64,000 nucleotides of DNA from Candidatus Merdivicinus intestinigallinarum. Its GTDB lineage: Bacteria; Bacillota; Clostridia; Oscillospirales; Ruminococcaceae. Location: the NCBI GenBank assembly GCA_018713335.1, contig DVOW01000043.1, positions 1 through 64,000 of the forward strand, in the 5' to 3' direction. Position numbers and translations under genes: made by a program. The notes beneath the pieces were generated by a model that saw nothing but the letters and a program-made list of their open reading frames with translations, was not told the origin of the DNA and searched no databases. Below are positions 49,352-58,413 of the stretch, one piece after another; position 1 is the first letter of the stretch, and the number at the start of each line of letters is the position of its first letter.

Positions 49352-49520
49352 ACCCGGATTTTGCAAACAAAATCCGGGCGCGGGAACAGCCGCGGCGAGC
49401 CTGCGGGCTCGCTTTTCTTTTTGATGGTTCGCGGCCTGGCCGCGAAGGGATAGGATTTCGCGCTCTGCGGAGCGCGATGGGGGCTTTGCCCCTCACCCCT
49501 ACCACCTTTTGAAAAAGGTG
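49352..49520. repeat. Cluster of six palindromes
   Basis: Six hairpins lie in 169 bp: CCCGGATTTTG/CAAAATCCGGG (49352-49377), CGAGCC/GGCTCG (49395-49410), TTCGCGGCC/GGCCGCGAA (49427-49445), TCGCGCTC/GAGCGCGA (49457-49476), GGGGGC/GCCCC (49478-49491) and CCACCTTTT/AAAAGGTGG (49501-49520). No ORF here is convincing. It fills the 384-nt gap between the vWA and nucleoside hydrolase genes. Likely a dispersed palindromic element (REP/BIME-like) or a highly structured RNA. It may also end transcription from both sides. Confidence 0.65.
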
Positions 49521-49576
49521 GACGAAAACTTTTTACTTTCTCTTTCGAAAAAAATACATTTATTAAGAAGTTTCTG

Positions 49577-50476
49577 CTACATCTTACCGAACAAATCCCG
49601 GAACACGCTGTCCCGGTCAATGTAATTCACATACCGGATGAAGTGCCGGGTCAAATCGGCGCTGTAGGTCCATTCCGGCGTCAGAATCGGGCTGGGGATC
49701 AGGCCGCTTTGGAACCCTTTGCCGCCGCAGAGCCAGGCGATGGTGGAAATGTCCCAAATGACCCGGGACCAGTTCCCGTACTGCTCCATCTGCTCTGTGG
49801 TGATATCCAGCAGATACTGGCCCCACTTTCCTTTTCCGGAAAGATGTTCCCGCAGCTCCGGCAAGGTCACGATCAGGTGGCTCACCACCCCCATACAGGG
49901 CACTAAAACCAGAGGGACGCCGCTGTCCAGCAAGACCCGGGAGGCATAAAAATCCTGGGCCATGTTGAACTCGTCTGTCAGGGGCATATGCAGGCCGTGG
50001 CCCCCCAGCCAGACCACCACGATTTTTTCCAGGATTTTCGGCTCCATTAAAATCGCCGAAGCGATATTGGTGGGCGCGCCGATAGCCGCTACATACAGGG
50101 GCTCCCCATCGGGCATGGCAAGGGCGCGGGCAGCCAAATCCCGGGCCGCCGGAGAATCCACCGGGCTGTCCGGGGAATCCATCCATTTTTCCGAGCCTCG
50201 GAACACCGGACGTTCCTCCCCCAGGATGGAGAGAATCTCCAAAATCTGCCGGTAGCTTTTTTCCATGCCGTCCTTTGGCCCTTCCGAACGGTCGTTGTGG
50301 AAAGGGGCGGCGTAAACGGCTTCCAGGCGGATTTCCGGCGAGCGCAGGGCGTACACCAGGGCGTAAGGGTCGTCCAGCTCGTTATAGGTGTCTGTATCCA
50401 GGACGACGCGGCAGCCGGGCTTGGGCGTTTGCAGACGGGATGCCAGAAATTCCGCAGGCAGTGGATCAAATTTCAT
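49577..50476 (-). CDS. Nucleoside hydrolase family protein
   Basis: About 299 residues. The calcium-binding motif is varied: [21 protein letters not shown] (residues 23-43), with the Asp cluster DTD and DD of the inosine-uridine-preferring family. [15 protein letters not shown] carries the third-strand Asn, and [12 protein letters not shown] is the expected second substrate loop. It hydrolyses nucleosides to base and ribose; specificity is unknown, and a related ribosyl substrate is possible. The ATG at 50476 lies 8 nt after GAAAGGA, whereas the ATG at 50485 abuts it. It overlaps the dus gene end, so the two are co-expressed. Confidence 0.85.
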   Translation of the reverse strand: MKFDPLPAEFLASRLQTPKPGCRVVLDTDTYNELDDPYALVYALRSPEIRLEAVYAAPFHNDRSEGPKDGMEKSYRQILEILSILGEERPVFRGSEKWMDSPDSPVDSPAARDLAARALAMPDGEPLYVAAIGAPTNIASAILMEPKILEKIVVVWLGGHGLHMPLTDEFNMAQDFYASRVLLDSGVPLVLVPCMGVVSHLIVTLPELREHLSGKGKWGQYLLDITTEQMEQYGNWSRVIWDISTIAWLCGGKGFQSGLIPSPILTPEWTYSADLTRHFIRYVNYIDRDSVFRDLFGKM

Positions 50477-51467
50477 GCTGTTCATCCTTTCTCAAAAGGG
50501 ATTCCTCCCCTAAAGTATCGATCAGGGCGTCCAAATCGGCCAGAGTGCTTAAAGCGCCGCAGGCATTGCGGAACTTGGCCGCGCCGGGTATTCCTTTTAT
50601 ATAGTAGGCGGCGATTTTCCGGCTCTCCTTCATGCCGATGTATTCGCCTTTATATTCCACAATCAGGCGGATATGCCGCTTCATCACTGCCAGTTTATCC
50701 GTAAGCGCCGGCTTGGGAGGCAGGGTCCCGGTTTCCAAATACTGTTCGATTTCTCGGAACAAAAAGGGGTTGCCGTAACTTCCCCGGCCAATCATCACCA
50801 AATCGCAGCCGGTCTCCTCGTACATCCGCAGGGCGTCCTTGGCGGTGACAATATCGCCGTTGCCGATAACCGGGATGGAGACCGCTTCCTTGACGGCTTT
50901 GATAATGCTCCAGTCGGCGGAAGGCCGGTACATCTGGCTCCGGGTGCGGCCGTGGATGGTAATGGCGTCCGCGCCGGCCTCCTCCATAAGCTTGGCAAAG
51001 GGGACGGCGTTGACGGAGTTTTCGTCCCAGCCCTTGCGGAATTTCACAGTGACGGGCACCGGGCTCACCGCCTTCACCGCCCGGACGATTTCGGCGGCCA
51101 GTTCCGGGGTCTTCATCAGGGCGGAACCGGCCCCGCCCCCCACTACCTTGGGAACCGGACAGCCCATGTTGATGTCCAGGATGTCCGGCTGATATTTTAA
51201 GGCCACTTCCGCCGCTTTGGCCATATCGGAAGGGTCGCTGCCGAAAAGCTGAGAGGCGGCGGGCCGTTCTTTTTCCGAGATCTTCAAAAGCTCCTCGCTT
51301 TTCCGGTCGGAGAAGGTCAGGGCTTTGGCGGAGGTCAATTCCCCCACCACATAAGCCGCCCCGAATTCCTTGCAGATTTCCCGGTAAGCCCGGTCGGCCA
51401 CCGACGCCATAGGGGCCAGGGCAGCTGTTTTTTTGATGGTCACATTTCCAATTTGGATGGTTTTCAA
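50466..51467 (-). CDS. dusB: tRNA-dihydrouridine synthase (DusB type)
   Basis: About 333 residues from a TTG at 51467 with AAAGGA 8 nt upstream. The FMN TIM barrel begins [16 protein letters not shown]. The catalytic Cys is in [22 protein letters not shown] (about residue 100). Later motifs are [20 protein letters not shown] and [14 protein letters not shown]. It reduces uridine to dihydrouridine in tRNA using NADPH. The start overlaps the stop of the upstream 71-residue gene (TGATTTG), and the end overlaps the nucleoside hydrolase start. Confidence 0.92.
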   Translation of the reverse strand: MKTIQIGNVTIKKTAALAPMASVADRAYREICKEFGAAYVVGELTSAKALTFSDRKSEELLKISEKERPAASQLFGSDPSDMAKAAEVALKYQPDILDINMGCPVPKVVGGGAGSALMKTPELAAEIVRAVKAVSPVPVTVKFRKGWDENSVNAVPFAKLMEEAGADAITIHGRTRSQMYRPSADWSIIKAVKEAVSIPVIGNGDIVTAKDALRMYEETGCDLVMIGRGSYGNPFLFREIEQYLETGTLPPKPALTDKLAVMKRHIRLIVEYKGEYIGMKESRKIAAYYIKGIPGAAKFRNACGALSTLADLDALIDTLGEESLLRKDEQHEI

Positions 51468-51468
51468 A

Positions 51469-51684
51469 TCAATCGTCCTTTTTGAAGTATTCAATTCCCA
51501 GGATGACAAGGCCAAGCAGAACCAATAAAACGGAGAACCAAAATGGAAGCGTCATGCCAAACTCCTCAATGGTGTCTAACGAACTATTCGGATAAATCCG
51601 TTCATTCCCCGCAAAAAGCAGAATCGACAAAGTACCAACTGTTCCGGTGAGAAAAAGCAAACCGCCAATCACAACCCGTTTCAT
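51469..51684 (-). CDS. Small two-helix membrane protein
   Basis: 71 residues from the ATG at 51684 (GAGGGAG upstream). Two hydrophobic helices at about 4-23 ([20 protein letters not shown]) and 46-66 ([20 protein letters not shown]) flank a short exported loop with [13 protein letters not shown]. It resembles small uncharacterised Firmicutes membrane proteins. First gene of a leftward run with dusB and the nucleoside hydrolase. Function unknown. Confidence 0.7.
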   Translation of the reverse strand: MKRVVIGGLLFLTGTVGTLSILLFAGNERIYPNSSLDTIEEFGMTLPFWFSVLLVLLGLVILGIEYFKKDD

Positions 51685-51721
51685 AAAGCTCCCTCTTTTC
51701 GCAAGAACCTTGTATCTTTCA

Positions 51722-51750
51722 TTGTATCCTGGAAAAAAATATGCTATAAT
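51722..51750 (+). promoter_or_regulatory. Promoter of the polA operon
   Basis: TTGTAT (51722-51727), 17-bp spacer, TATAAT (51745-51750), about 110 nt before the polA ATG. The opposing 71-residue gene starts 38 nt to the left of the -35 box. Confidence 0.7.
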
Positions 51751-51863
51751 GATATTTATCGTAAACAAATATCTATCATTGATACATATTATAAAGGAAA
51801 TGAAAAATGCTGTCAAGGAATCCCCGGCGGCATTTTGTAAAAACTGCCAGAAAGGATTTTGCT

Positions 51864-54422
51864 ATGAAAATTCTTGCTATAGACTTTAACTCCCTGATGA
51901 ACCGTTCCTTTTACGCCATCCGCCACCTGTCCACCAAGGACGGTTTGGAAACCAACGCCCTGTTTGGGTTCACCAAGACCTATCAGAAACTGCTGGCGGC
52001 CCATCAGCCGGATGTGGTCGTGGCGGCCTACGACCTGCGCGCCCCCACCTTCCGGCACAAAATGTACGATGCATACAAGGGCAACCGCTCCCCCATGCCG
52101 GAGGAACTGCGCCCCCAGATGCCCTTGGGCCGGGAGTTCGTGGATTTGGCCGGCGGCACGGTCATCGGCATCGAAGGGTACGAAGCCGACGACATCCTGG
52201 GTACTGTGGCGGAATACGCTAACACCCATCCCGGCGTTTCCTGCGTCATCGCCACCGGCGACCGGGATTCCTTACAGCTGGTATCGGAGGCCGCGTCGGT
52301 GAGCCTTGCCACCAATAAAGGGGACATTCTTTTCACGCCGGACAAGGTGCGGGAGGACTACGGACTTTCTCCCAAACAGCTGATTGAGGTGAAATCCCTT
52401 ATGGGAGACAGCTCCGACAACATCCCCGGCGTCAAGGGCATCGGCGAAAAGACCGCCCTATCCCTGATTGCCAAAAACGGCAGTTTGCAGAACATTTTGG
52501 ACAACCTGGACAGCATCGACGCCACTCCCCGCATTAAAAAGCTCATTGCGGAGCACCGGGAGGAGGCTCTTATGAGCCATACCCTTGGGGAAATCAACTG
52601 CCATGTGCCTATGGAGTTTGACCCGGAAGTTCTGGCCAAAAAGGAGCGTCAGGACGGCGCTTTGGAGGAGTTTTTACGGAAATATGAGCTGACTTCCGTT
52701 TTGGAGAGCTTCGGCTTTTCCAAAAAAGAGGAGCAGCTGACCTTTTCCGCCCCCCAAATCCCCCCCTGTGAAGTTTTGGAAAACCCGGAAAACCTGGCGG
52801 AGCTGGTGAAAAAAGCCGGGCGGCTCATCCTCTTGCCGGAATGGGACAAGGGGGAGCCGGTATCTATCACCGTTCATCTGGACGGCCGGAAATTTGCCCG
52901 TGTAACCGAAAATACCCCCTCCGCTTTGGAAAACCTGCTGGCCCTTTCCCTGGTAAAAATCACCTTTGACGCAAAGCCCCTGTACCGCTTTGCCATGCGG
53001 AACCGGATTCCCTATTCCGGGGAACTGGAGGACGTAAAATTGCAGGCGTATCTGTTAAGCAATTCGGACAAGAGCTACCCCATCCCCGACCTGGTGCAGA
53101 GCTACTGCCCCGGCCTGGAGGAATTCCCCGAAAATTTGCGGGACACGGCGGCGTTAGGCCCGCTGTACGATGCCATGACGGAAATTCTGTCCGAAAAGGA
53201 CATGACCTTTTTATATGAAGAAATCGAGCGTCCCCTCTGCGAAGTGCTGGCTTCCATGGAGGAGGAAGGCTTTTTGGTGGACGAAGCGGGCATCACCGCC
53301 TTCGGACAGGCTCTGGACAGCCAGATCGAACGGCTGAAGGACGAGCTCATGGAGCTGGCCGGGCAGGAATTCAACCCCAACTCCCCCGCCCACCTTTCGG
53401 AGATCCTGTTCAACAAATTAGGCCTCCCCACCGGCAAAAAGACCAAAACCGGCTATTCCACCGATGTGGAGGTGCTGGAAAAGCTGCTGCCCTACCACCC
53501 CATTGTGGGCAAGATCTTGGAATACCGGAAGCTGTCCAAGCTGTCCAGCACCTATGTCACCGGCTTAAAAAAATGCATCCAGCCCGACGGCCGGGTGCGC
53601 TCCACCTTTAACCAGACGGAAACCCGCACCGGCCGCATCAGCTCCTCCGACCCCAACGTGCAGAACATCCCAGTCCGCACAGAGCTGGGGGCGGAAATGC
53701 GGAAATTCTTCGTAGCCAAGGAGGGTTACACCCTGGTGGACGCCGACTATTCCCAGATCGAGCTGCGGGTTCTGGCGGCCATTTCCGGGGACAAAAACAT
53801 GATCGACGGCTTTGCCAAGGGCGCGGACATCCACCGGATGACCGCTTCCCAGGTGTTCCACATCCCCTTTGAGGAAGTCCCTGCCGAGCTGCGGAGCCGT
53901 TCCAAGGCCATTAACTTCGGCATTGTGTACGGCATTTCCGCCTTTTCCCTTTCCCAGGACATCCACTCCACGGTGAAGGAGGCCAAGCAGTATATCGAGG
54001 ACTACCTGAAGACCTACAGCGGCGTGGACGCTTACATGAAAAATTCCATTGAACAGGCCCGGGAAAAAGGTTATGTGGAAACCATTTTCCACCGGCCCCG
54101 CTATCTGCCGGACATCCACTCCAAAAAGCCGGCCCTGCGGGGATTTTCCGAACGTGTCGCCATGAATATGCCCATTCAGGGTACGGCCGCGGACATCATC
54201 AAGCTGGCCATGATCCGGGTGTACCGCCGTCTGCGGGACGAGAAGCTGGAATCCAAGCTGATTTTGCAGGTTCATGACGAACTGCTGGTGGAGGCAAAGG
54301 AATCCGAAACGGAGCAGGTCATGGCCATTGTCAAGGAAGAAATGGAACACGCCGCAAACCTTTCGGTGAAGCTCTGCGTTGATATCCACCAGGGGAAAGA
54401 CTGGTACCAGGCGAAGGGATGA
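51864..54422 (+). CDS. polA: DNA polymerase I
   Basis: An 852-residue family A polymerase. The N-terminal 5'-nuclease (about 1-290) shows LAIDFNSLMNRSF, ATGDRDSLQLV and IPGVKGIGEKTAL. The middle domain (about 300-465) lacks the acidic residues of a working 3'-5' exonuclease: the expected first motif DxE is absent around KITFDAKPLY. The polymerase domain has motif A DYSQIELRVLA, motif B RSKAINFGIVYG and motif C VHDELLVE. It fills gaps and removes RNA primers. The ATG at 51864 follows GAAAGGA. First of a rightward operon; its stop overlaps the next gene (ATGA). Confidence 0.96.
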   Translation: MKILAIDFNSLMNRSFYAIRHLSTKDGLETNALFGFTKTYQKLLAAHQPDVVVAAYDLRAPTFRHKMYDAYKGNRSPMPEELRPQMPLGREFVDLAGGTVIGIEGYEADDILGTVAEYANTHPGVSCVIATGDRDSLQLVSEAASVSLATNKGDILFTPDKVREDYGLSPKQLIEVKSLMGDSSDNIPGVKGIGEKTALSLIAKNGSLQNILDNLDSIDATPRIKKLIAEHREEALMSHTLGEINCHVPMEFDPEVLAKKERQDGALEEFLRKYELTSVLESFGFSKKEEQLTFSAPQIPPCEVLENPENLAELVKKAGRLILLPEWDKGEPVSITVHLDGRKFARVTENTPSALENLLALSLVKITFDAKPLYRFAMRNRIPYSGELEDVKLQAYLLSNSDKSYPIPDLVQSYCPGLEEFPENLRDTAALGPLYDAMTEILSEKDMTFLYEEIERPLCEVLASMEEEGFLVDEAGITAFGQALDSQIERLKDELMELAGQEFNPNSPAHLSEILFNKLGLPTGKKTKTGYSTDVEVLEKLLPYHPIVGKILEYRKLSKLSSTYVTGLKKCIQPDGRVRSTFNQTETRTGRISSSDPNVQNIPVRTELGAEMRKFFVAKEGYTLVDADYSQIELRVLAAISGDKNMIDGFAKGADIHRMTASQVFHIPFEEVPAELRSRSKAINFGIVYGISAFSLSQDIHSTVKEAKQYIEDYLKTYSGVDAYMKNSIEQAREKGYVETIFHRPRYLPDIHSKKPALRGFSERVAMNMPIQGTAADIIKLAMIRVYRRLRDEKLESKLILQVHDELLVEAKESETEQVMAIVKEEMEHAANLSVKLCVDIHQGKDWYQAKG

Positions 54423-54892
54423 TTGAGTTGGACACACGGGTCAAACCTTTGAAAAAAAGAGAGCTTCCGGCGGCTTTAACCCTCTGCCGGGAGGTTTTTC
54501 TGGAATTTGAAGCGCCGGATTACCCGCCGGAAGGGACGGAGAATTTTCTCGCGTTTTTGGAGCCGGAGCAGGTTGGCCGCATAATCGACAGCGGCCTGCT
54601 CACCTTTTTCGGGGCTTACCGGGACGGCCTGCTGATTGGGGCCGGGGCGGTAAAGGAGCAAAACCACATCTGCCTGCTCTTTGTCCGGAAAGAATGCCAC
54701 CGGCAGGGGGTTGGCACGCTGCTTTTGGACGCCATGCTGAAATCCTGCCGGAGATCCGGCGCGGAAAGGGTGACGGTCAACGCCTCCCCTTACGGTGTGC
54801 CCTTTTATCAGGCAAGGGGATTCCAAAAACTTGGCGAGGAGCAATGCCGGGACGGAATCCGGTTTGTTCCCATGGAAAGGAACAGCTTATGA
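54419..54892 (+). CDS. GNAT family N-acetyltransferase
   Basis: 157 residues. The GNAT fold is recognised from the acetyl-CoA-binding segment LLFVRKECHRQGVGTLLLDAML (about 80-101, with RxxGxG/A) and the C-terminal YGVPFYQARGFQKLGEE. The substrate is unknown. It overlaps polA by 4 nt at its start and the RimI-like gene by 4 nt at its end, so it is translated within the operon. Confidence 0.88.
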   Translation: MIELDTRVKPLKKRELPAALTLCREVFLEFEAPDYPPEGTENFLAFLEPEQVGRIIDSGLLTFFGAYRDGLLIGAGAVKEQNHICLLFVRKECHRQGVGTLLLDAMLKSCRRSGAERVTVNASPYGVPFYQARGFQKLGEEQCRDGIRFVPMERNSL

Positions 54893-55329
54893 CCATTCGG
54901 TTTTTCACAGAAGAGGACGTCCCGGCGGCGGCGGAGCTGGAGCAGCTCTGTTTTCCCGACCCCTGGAGCCAAAAGGGCCTGCGGGACACTTTGCGTGAGG
55001 AAGGCTCCTGCTTTCTGGCGGCAGAAAGTGAAACCGGCGCTCTCTGCGGGTACTTAAACGCCACCTGGGTATTGGACGAATGCAATTTGAACCGCATCTG
55101 CGTGCATCCGGATTTCCGAAAACAGGGCATTGGAGCCAATCTACTCACGAAACTTCAGGATTTTTGCAAAACGCATGAGATTTCCCACATTTTTCTGGAA
55201 GTGCGGGAATCCAACGCCGCCGCAAGAAATTTATACCGCGCCCATGGGTTCCGGGAGCTGGGCAAACGCCCCCGGTTTTACGAAAACCCGGAGGAAGACG
55301 CGGTTTTAATGGAATGGACAGCGGAATAA
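54889..55329 (+). CDS. rimI: Ribosomal protein S18-alanine N-acetyltransferase (RimI-like)
   Basis: 146 residues. GNAT motif A is ICVHPDFRKQGIGANLLTKL (about 68-87), and the RimI-typical HIFLEVRESNAAARNLYRAHGF follows. The substrate loop contains ELEQLCFPDPWS, as in RimI proteins. It acetylates the N-terminal Ala of S18. It lies directly before tsaD, the usual neighbour of rimI in Firmicutes. Confidence 0.88.
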   Translation: MTIRFFTEEDVPAAAELEQLCFPDPWSQKGLRDTLREEGSCFLAAESETGALCGYLNATWVLDECNLNRICVHPDFRKQGIGANLLTKLQDFCKTHEISHIFLEVRESNAAARNLYRAHGFRELGKRPRFYENPEEDAVLMEWTAE

Positions 55330-55340
55330 AGGAGAACATC

Positions 55341-56357
55341 ATGGAAAAAGAAGTCAAAATACTGGCAATCGAAAGCTCCTGCGACGAAACTGCCGCATCG
55401 GTAGTGGTCAATGGACGGAAAATCTGGTCGTCCATTGTGGCGTCCCAGGTGGAGGAGCACCGGAAATACGGCGGCGTTGTGCCGGAAATCGCCTCCCGGC
55501 GGCACTGCGAAAACATCTGCTGGGTGGCGGACGGCGCCATGCAGGAGGCGAACCTCACCTTCGAGGATTTGGACGCCATCGCCGTCACCTACGCGCCAGG
55601 GCTCATTGGGGCTTTATTGGTGGGGGTCAACTACGCCAAGGGGCTTTCCCTGGCCACCGGCAAACCCTTGATCCCGGTGCACCACATCCGGGGGCACATC
55701 GCCGCCAACTACATCGCCCATCCGGACTTGGAGCCGCCCTTCCTCTGCATGGTGGCTTCCGGCGGCCACAGCCACATTGTGGAGGTGCTGGATTACACCC
55801 ATTTCCGGGTCATCGGCTGCACCCGGGACGACGCTGCCGGCGAAGCCTTCGACAAAGCGGCCCGGGCCATGGGATACCCCTATCCCGGCGGCGTGTTCAT
55901 TGACAAGGCGGCTCAAACCGGCAACCCCAAAACCTATCCCCTGCCCCACCCCAAAGTGGACGGCAGCCCTTATGATTTCAGCTTTTCCGGCCTGAAAACC
56001 GCCGTGCTGAACACTTTGAACCACGCGGCCCAGAAAGGCGAAACCATTATCAAGGAAGATTTGTGCGCCTCCTTCCAGCAGACAGTGTGCGACCTGATTG
56101 CGGGAAAGCTGATGCTGGCGGCGGAAGAGTTCGGCTACAAAAAAATCGTTTTCGCCGGGGGCGTTTCCGCCAATTCCGGCCTGCGGGCCAGACTGACGGC
56201 GGAATGCCAAAAGCGGGGCTATGAATTTTTCGTCCCGCCCCTGTCCCTCTGCGGCGACAACGCGGCCATGATCGGGGCCCAGGCCTACTACGAATACTTA
56301 GCGGGGAATTTTGCGGGCGCGGACTTAAACGCTGTGGCCAGCAAAAACATCGAATAA
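55341..56357 (+). CDS. tsaD: tRNA threonylcarbamoyladenosine transferase TsaD
   Basis: 338 residues. ILAIESSCDETAASVV opens the ASKHA fold, and the metal-binding HHIRGHIAAN (about 112-121, HxxxH), ASGGHSHI and CGDNAAMIG are all present. With TsaB and TsaE it transfers the threonylcarbamoyl group to A37 of ANN-decoding tRNAs. AAAGGAG lies before the ATG at 55341, 11 nt after rimI. Partner genes are not in the window. Confidence 0.96.
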   Translation: MEKEVKILAIESSCDETAASVVVNGRKIWSSIVASQVEEHRKYGGVVPEIASRRHCENICWVADGAMQEANLTFEDLDAIAVTYAPGLIGALLVGVNYAKGLSLATGKPLIPVHHIRGHIAANYIAHPDLEPPFLCMVASGGHSHIVEVLDYTHFRVIGCTRDDAAGEAFDKAARAMGYPYPGGVFIDKAAQTGNPKTYPLPHPKVDGSPYDFSFSGLKTAVLNTLNHAAQKGETIIKEDLCASFQQTVCDLIAGKLMLAAEEFGYKKIVFAGGVSANSGLRARLTAECQKRGYEFFVPPLSLCGDNAAMIGAQAYYEYLAGNFAGADLNAVASKNIE

Positions 56358-56369
56358 GGGGGCTTTCCC

Positions 56370-56828
56370 ATGAAAAAGCGGGTGTTGGCAGCAGTTCTGG
56401 GGCTGATTGTAACGGTGGCCATCCCCTTTGTCATGGAACGGGCTATCCCGGAGCCTATAAAAGAACTGAACGCCATTCGCCGGGATATTCAGAATATGGG
56501 CTACGCTTTGGAGAATGTGGAGTTTAGGCAGGAGGGGGACGCGGACTTTGCAGATCCGGCACCCTTTTCTGCGTCCTCCAATTTTGAAGCAACTCTCCAG
56601 CCAGGGGACTTCTCCCTATCGATTTTTCAATATGAGTCAGAGGAAGAATTGAAAAAAGGCGCGGAACAATTTAGCAGATTTTTAACAATGGTCAGTCTTA
56701 GGGGTCCTCTCGACTTCTACCGCACATCAAGAAATTTTATTGTTTGCGGTTACCGGTCGAGACAGGCTGAATTTTATGAGCCCGTGCAGGAATACCTGGA
56801 AAGATTTGAGGAGAGGAACGAGCCATGA
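56370..56828 (+). CDS. Anchored exported protein of unknown function, tandem copy 1
   Basis: 152 residues. An N-terminal signal-anchor (about 5-20, VLAAVLGLIVTVAIPFV) is followed by an exported domain with a helix (PIKELNAIRRDIQNMGYAL), a beta segment (TLQPGDFSLSIFQYESEEEL) and a Tyr-rich end. About two thirds of positions match the next gene, and the first about 40 codons are nearly identical, so the pair is a recent tandem duplication. I recognise no family. It overlaps the next copy by 4 nt (ATGA). Confidence 0.75.
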   Translation: MKKRVLAAVLGLIVTVAIPFVMERAIPEPIKELNAIRRDIQNMGYALENVEFRQEGDADFADPAPFSASSNFEATLQPGDFSLSIFQYESEEELKKGAEQFSRFLTMVSLRGPLDFYRTSRNFIVCGYRSRQAEFYEPVQEYLERFEERNEP

Positions 56829-57286
56829 AAAAGCGGGTGTTGGCGGCGGTTCTGGGGCTGATCGTAACGGTGACCATCCCCTTTGTCATGGAACGGGCTA
56901 TCCCGGAGCCTATCCAAGAGCTAAACGCCATTCGCCGGGATATTCGGAATATGGGCTACACTTTGGAGGATGTGGAGTTTATACAGAAGGGGGACGCGGA
57001 CTTTGCAAATCGAGCAACCTATCTTGCGTCTTCCCGTTTTAGAACAACCCTTCAGCCGGGGGACTTTTCCCTATCGATTTATCAATATGAGTCAGAGGAA
57101 GAATTGGAAAAAGGCATGGAATCATATCGCATGATGCTAACATTGGCCAGCATTCTAGGCCGCATCGATCTTTACTGCACAACAAGGAATTTTATTGTTT
57201 GCTATTACCGGTCGGAACAGGCTGAATTTTATCAGCCGCTGCAGGAGTATCTTGAAAACCTTACGGAGGGATCACAGCAGAAATGA
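56825..57286 (+). CDS. Anchored exported protein of unknown function, tandem copy 2
   Basis: 153 residues, paralogous to the preceding gene over the full length, with the same anchor (VLAAVLGLIVTVTIPFV), helix, LQPGDFSLSIYQYESEEEL strand and RNFIVCYYRSEQAEFYQPL ending. Differences cluster in the middle third. It overlaps the sbcD start by 4 nt, so it is translated with the operon although its function looks unrelated to DNA repair. Confidence 0.75.
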   Translation: MKKRVLAAVLGLIVTVTIPFVMERAIPEPIQELNAIRRDIRNMGYTLEDVEFIQKGDADFANRATYLASSRFRTTLQPGDFSLSIYQYESEEELEKGMESYRMMLTLASILGRIDLYCTTRNFIVCYYRSEQAEFYQPLQEYLENLTEGSQQK

Positions 57287-58413
57287 AATTCATCCACACC
57301 TCAGACTGGCACATCGGGCGGAGCTTGTGCGGCGTGTCCCTTTTGGAGGATCAGCGGCACTTTCTCCGCCAGTTTACGGATTATTTGGAACAAGAACAGC
57401 CGGACGCGGTGGTGATCGCCGGGGACTTATACGACCGGCCGGTCCCTTCGGCGGAGGCCATGGAGCTTTTGGACGAGTTTTTCTCCAAAACCGTATTGGA
57501 ACTGAAAATCCCTGTACTAGCCGTGGCCGGGAACCACGACTCCGGGCAGCGCCTGGCCTATGAACGGGATTTTCTGGCAAAGGCGGGCTTACACATGGCC
57601 GGGACGCTAACAAACCCGGTGGAAACCGTCGCCCTATCCGATGAATGGGGACCGGTTTACTTCCACCTGCTCCCCTGGCTGGACCCGGCGGCAGTCAATT
57701 CCCTTTTCCGGGAGGAAGAACGGGTCCGCACCATGCAGGAGGCCTTTGACCGGATGACGGAAGCTGTTTTTCGTAACGTGAAACCGGGCGGGCGGAATAT
57801 CTTAGTCTGCCACGGCTATTTTTCCATGGGTTCCGGCAGCAGTCAGGCGGAGGAGCTGGGTGGCTCAGAGCTGGTGGAGCTGTCGGCTTACCGGGATTTT
57901 TCTTACATCGCCGCCGGGCACATCCACCGGAAAATGCCGGCTGGCCCCAACCTGCGCTACTGCGGCTCCATTCTTAAATATTCCCCCAACGAAATCGCCA
58001 ACCGGCCATCGGTCACCCTGGCGGAAGTCGGGCAAGATGGGGAAGCCCACTGGCAGGAGGTTTCTTTCCCGCCCCTGCATGACATGCGGAAGATCGCCGG
58101 CAGTTTCGCGGAACTGATGGGATCGGAAAAATCAGAGGACTATATTTTCGCCGAGCTGACGGACCCGGAGCTGGTGCTGGACCCGGCAAGGCGGCTGCGG
58201 GAACGGTTCCCGAACCTGCTCGGGGTCGCATACACCCAAAGGGAGCAGGCTTCCTCCGCTTTCACGGTAGAAGCGGAACAGGCGAAAAGCCTGTCCATTT
58301 CGGAGCTGTTTTCCCAGTTTTATCAGGAGATCACCGGCGTTCCCCTTTCGGAGGACGCCCTCAAATTGGTTTCTGACGCGGCACACCAGGCGGAAAAGGA
58401 GGCCCATGAATGA
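57283..58413 (+). CDS. sbcD: DNA double-strand-break nuclease subunit SbcD (Mre11-like)
   Basis: 376 residues. The calcineurin-like phosphoesterase motifs are in order: HTSDWHIG (about 4-11), VIAGDLYDRPV, VAGNHDSGQ, NILVCHGYF, YIAAGHIHRK. A capping domain follows (about 260-376). With SbcC it forms a Mn2+-dependent nuclease that cuts hairpins and blocked ends. The stop overlaps the sbcC start (ATGA). Confidence 0.95.
   Translation: MKFIHTSDWHIGRSLCGVSLLEDQRHFLRQFTDYLEQEQPDAVVIAGDLYDRPVPSAEAMELLDEFFSKTVLELKIPVLAVAGNHDSGQRLAYERDFLAKAGLHMAGTLTNPVETVALSDEWGPVYFHLLPWLDPAAVNSLFREEERVRTMQEAFDRMTEAVFRNVKPGGRNILVCHGYFSMGSGSSQAEELGGSELVELSAYRDFSYIAAGHIHRKMPAGPNLRYCGSILKYSPNEIANRPSVTLAEVGQDGEAHWQEVSFPPLHDMRKIAGSFAELMGSEKSEDYIFAELTDPELVLDPARRLRERFPNLLGVAYTQREQASSAFTVEAEQAKSLSISELFSQFYQEITGVPLSEDALKLVSDAAHQAEKEAHE

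Noticed and set aside
49193-49576. Protein-coding gene in the palindromic gap
   Set aside because: Short frames there have no ribosome binding site and their translations are low in recognisable structure.
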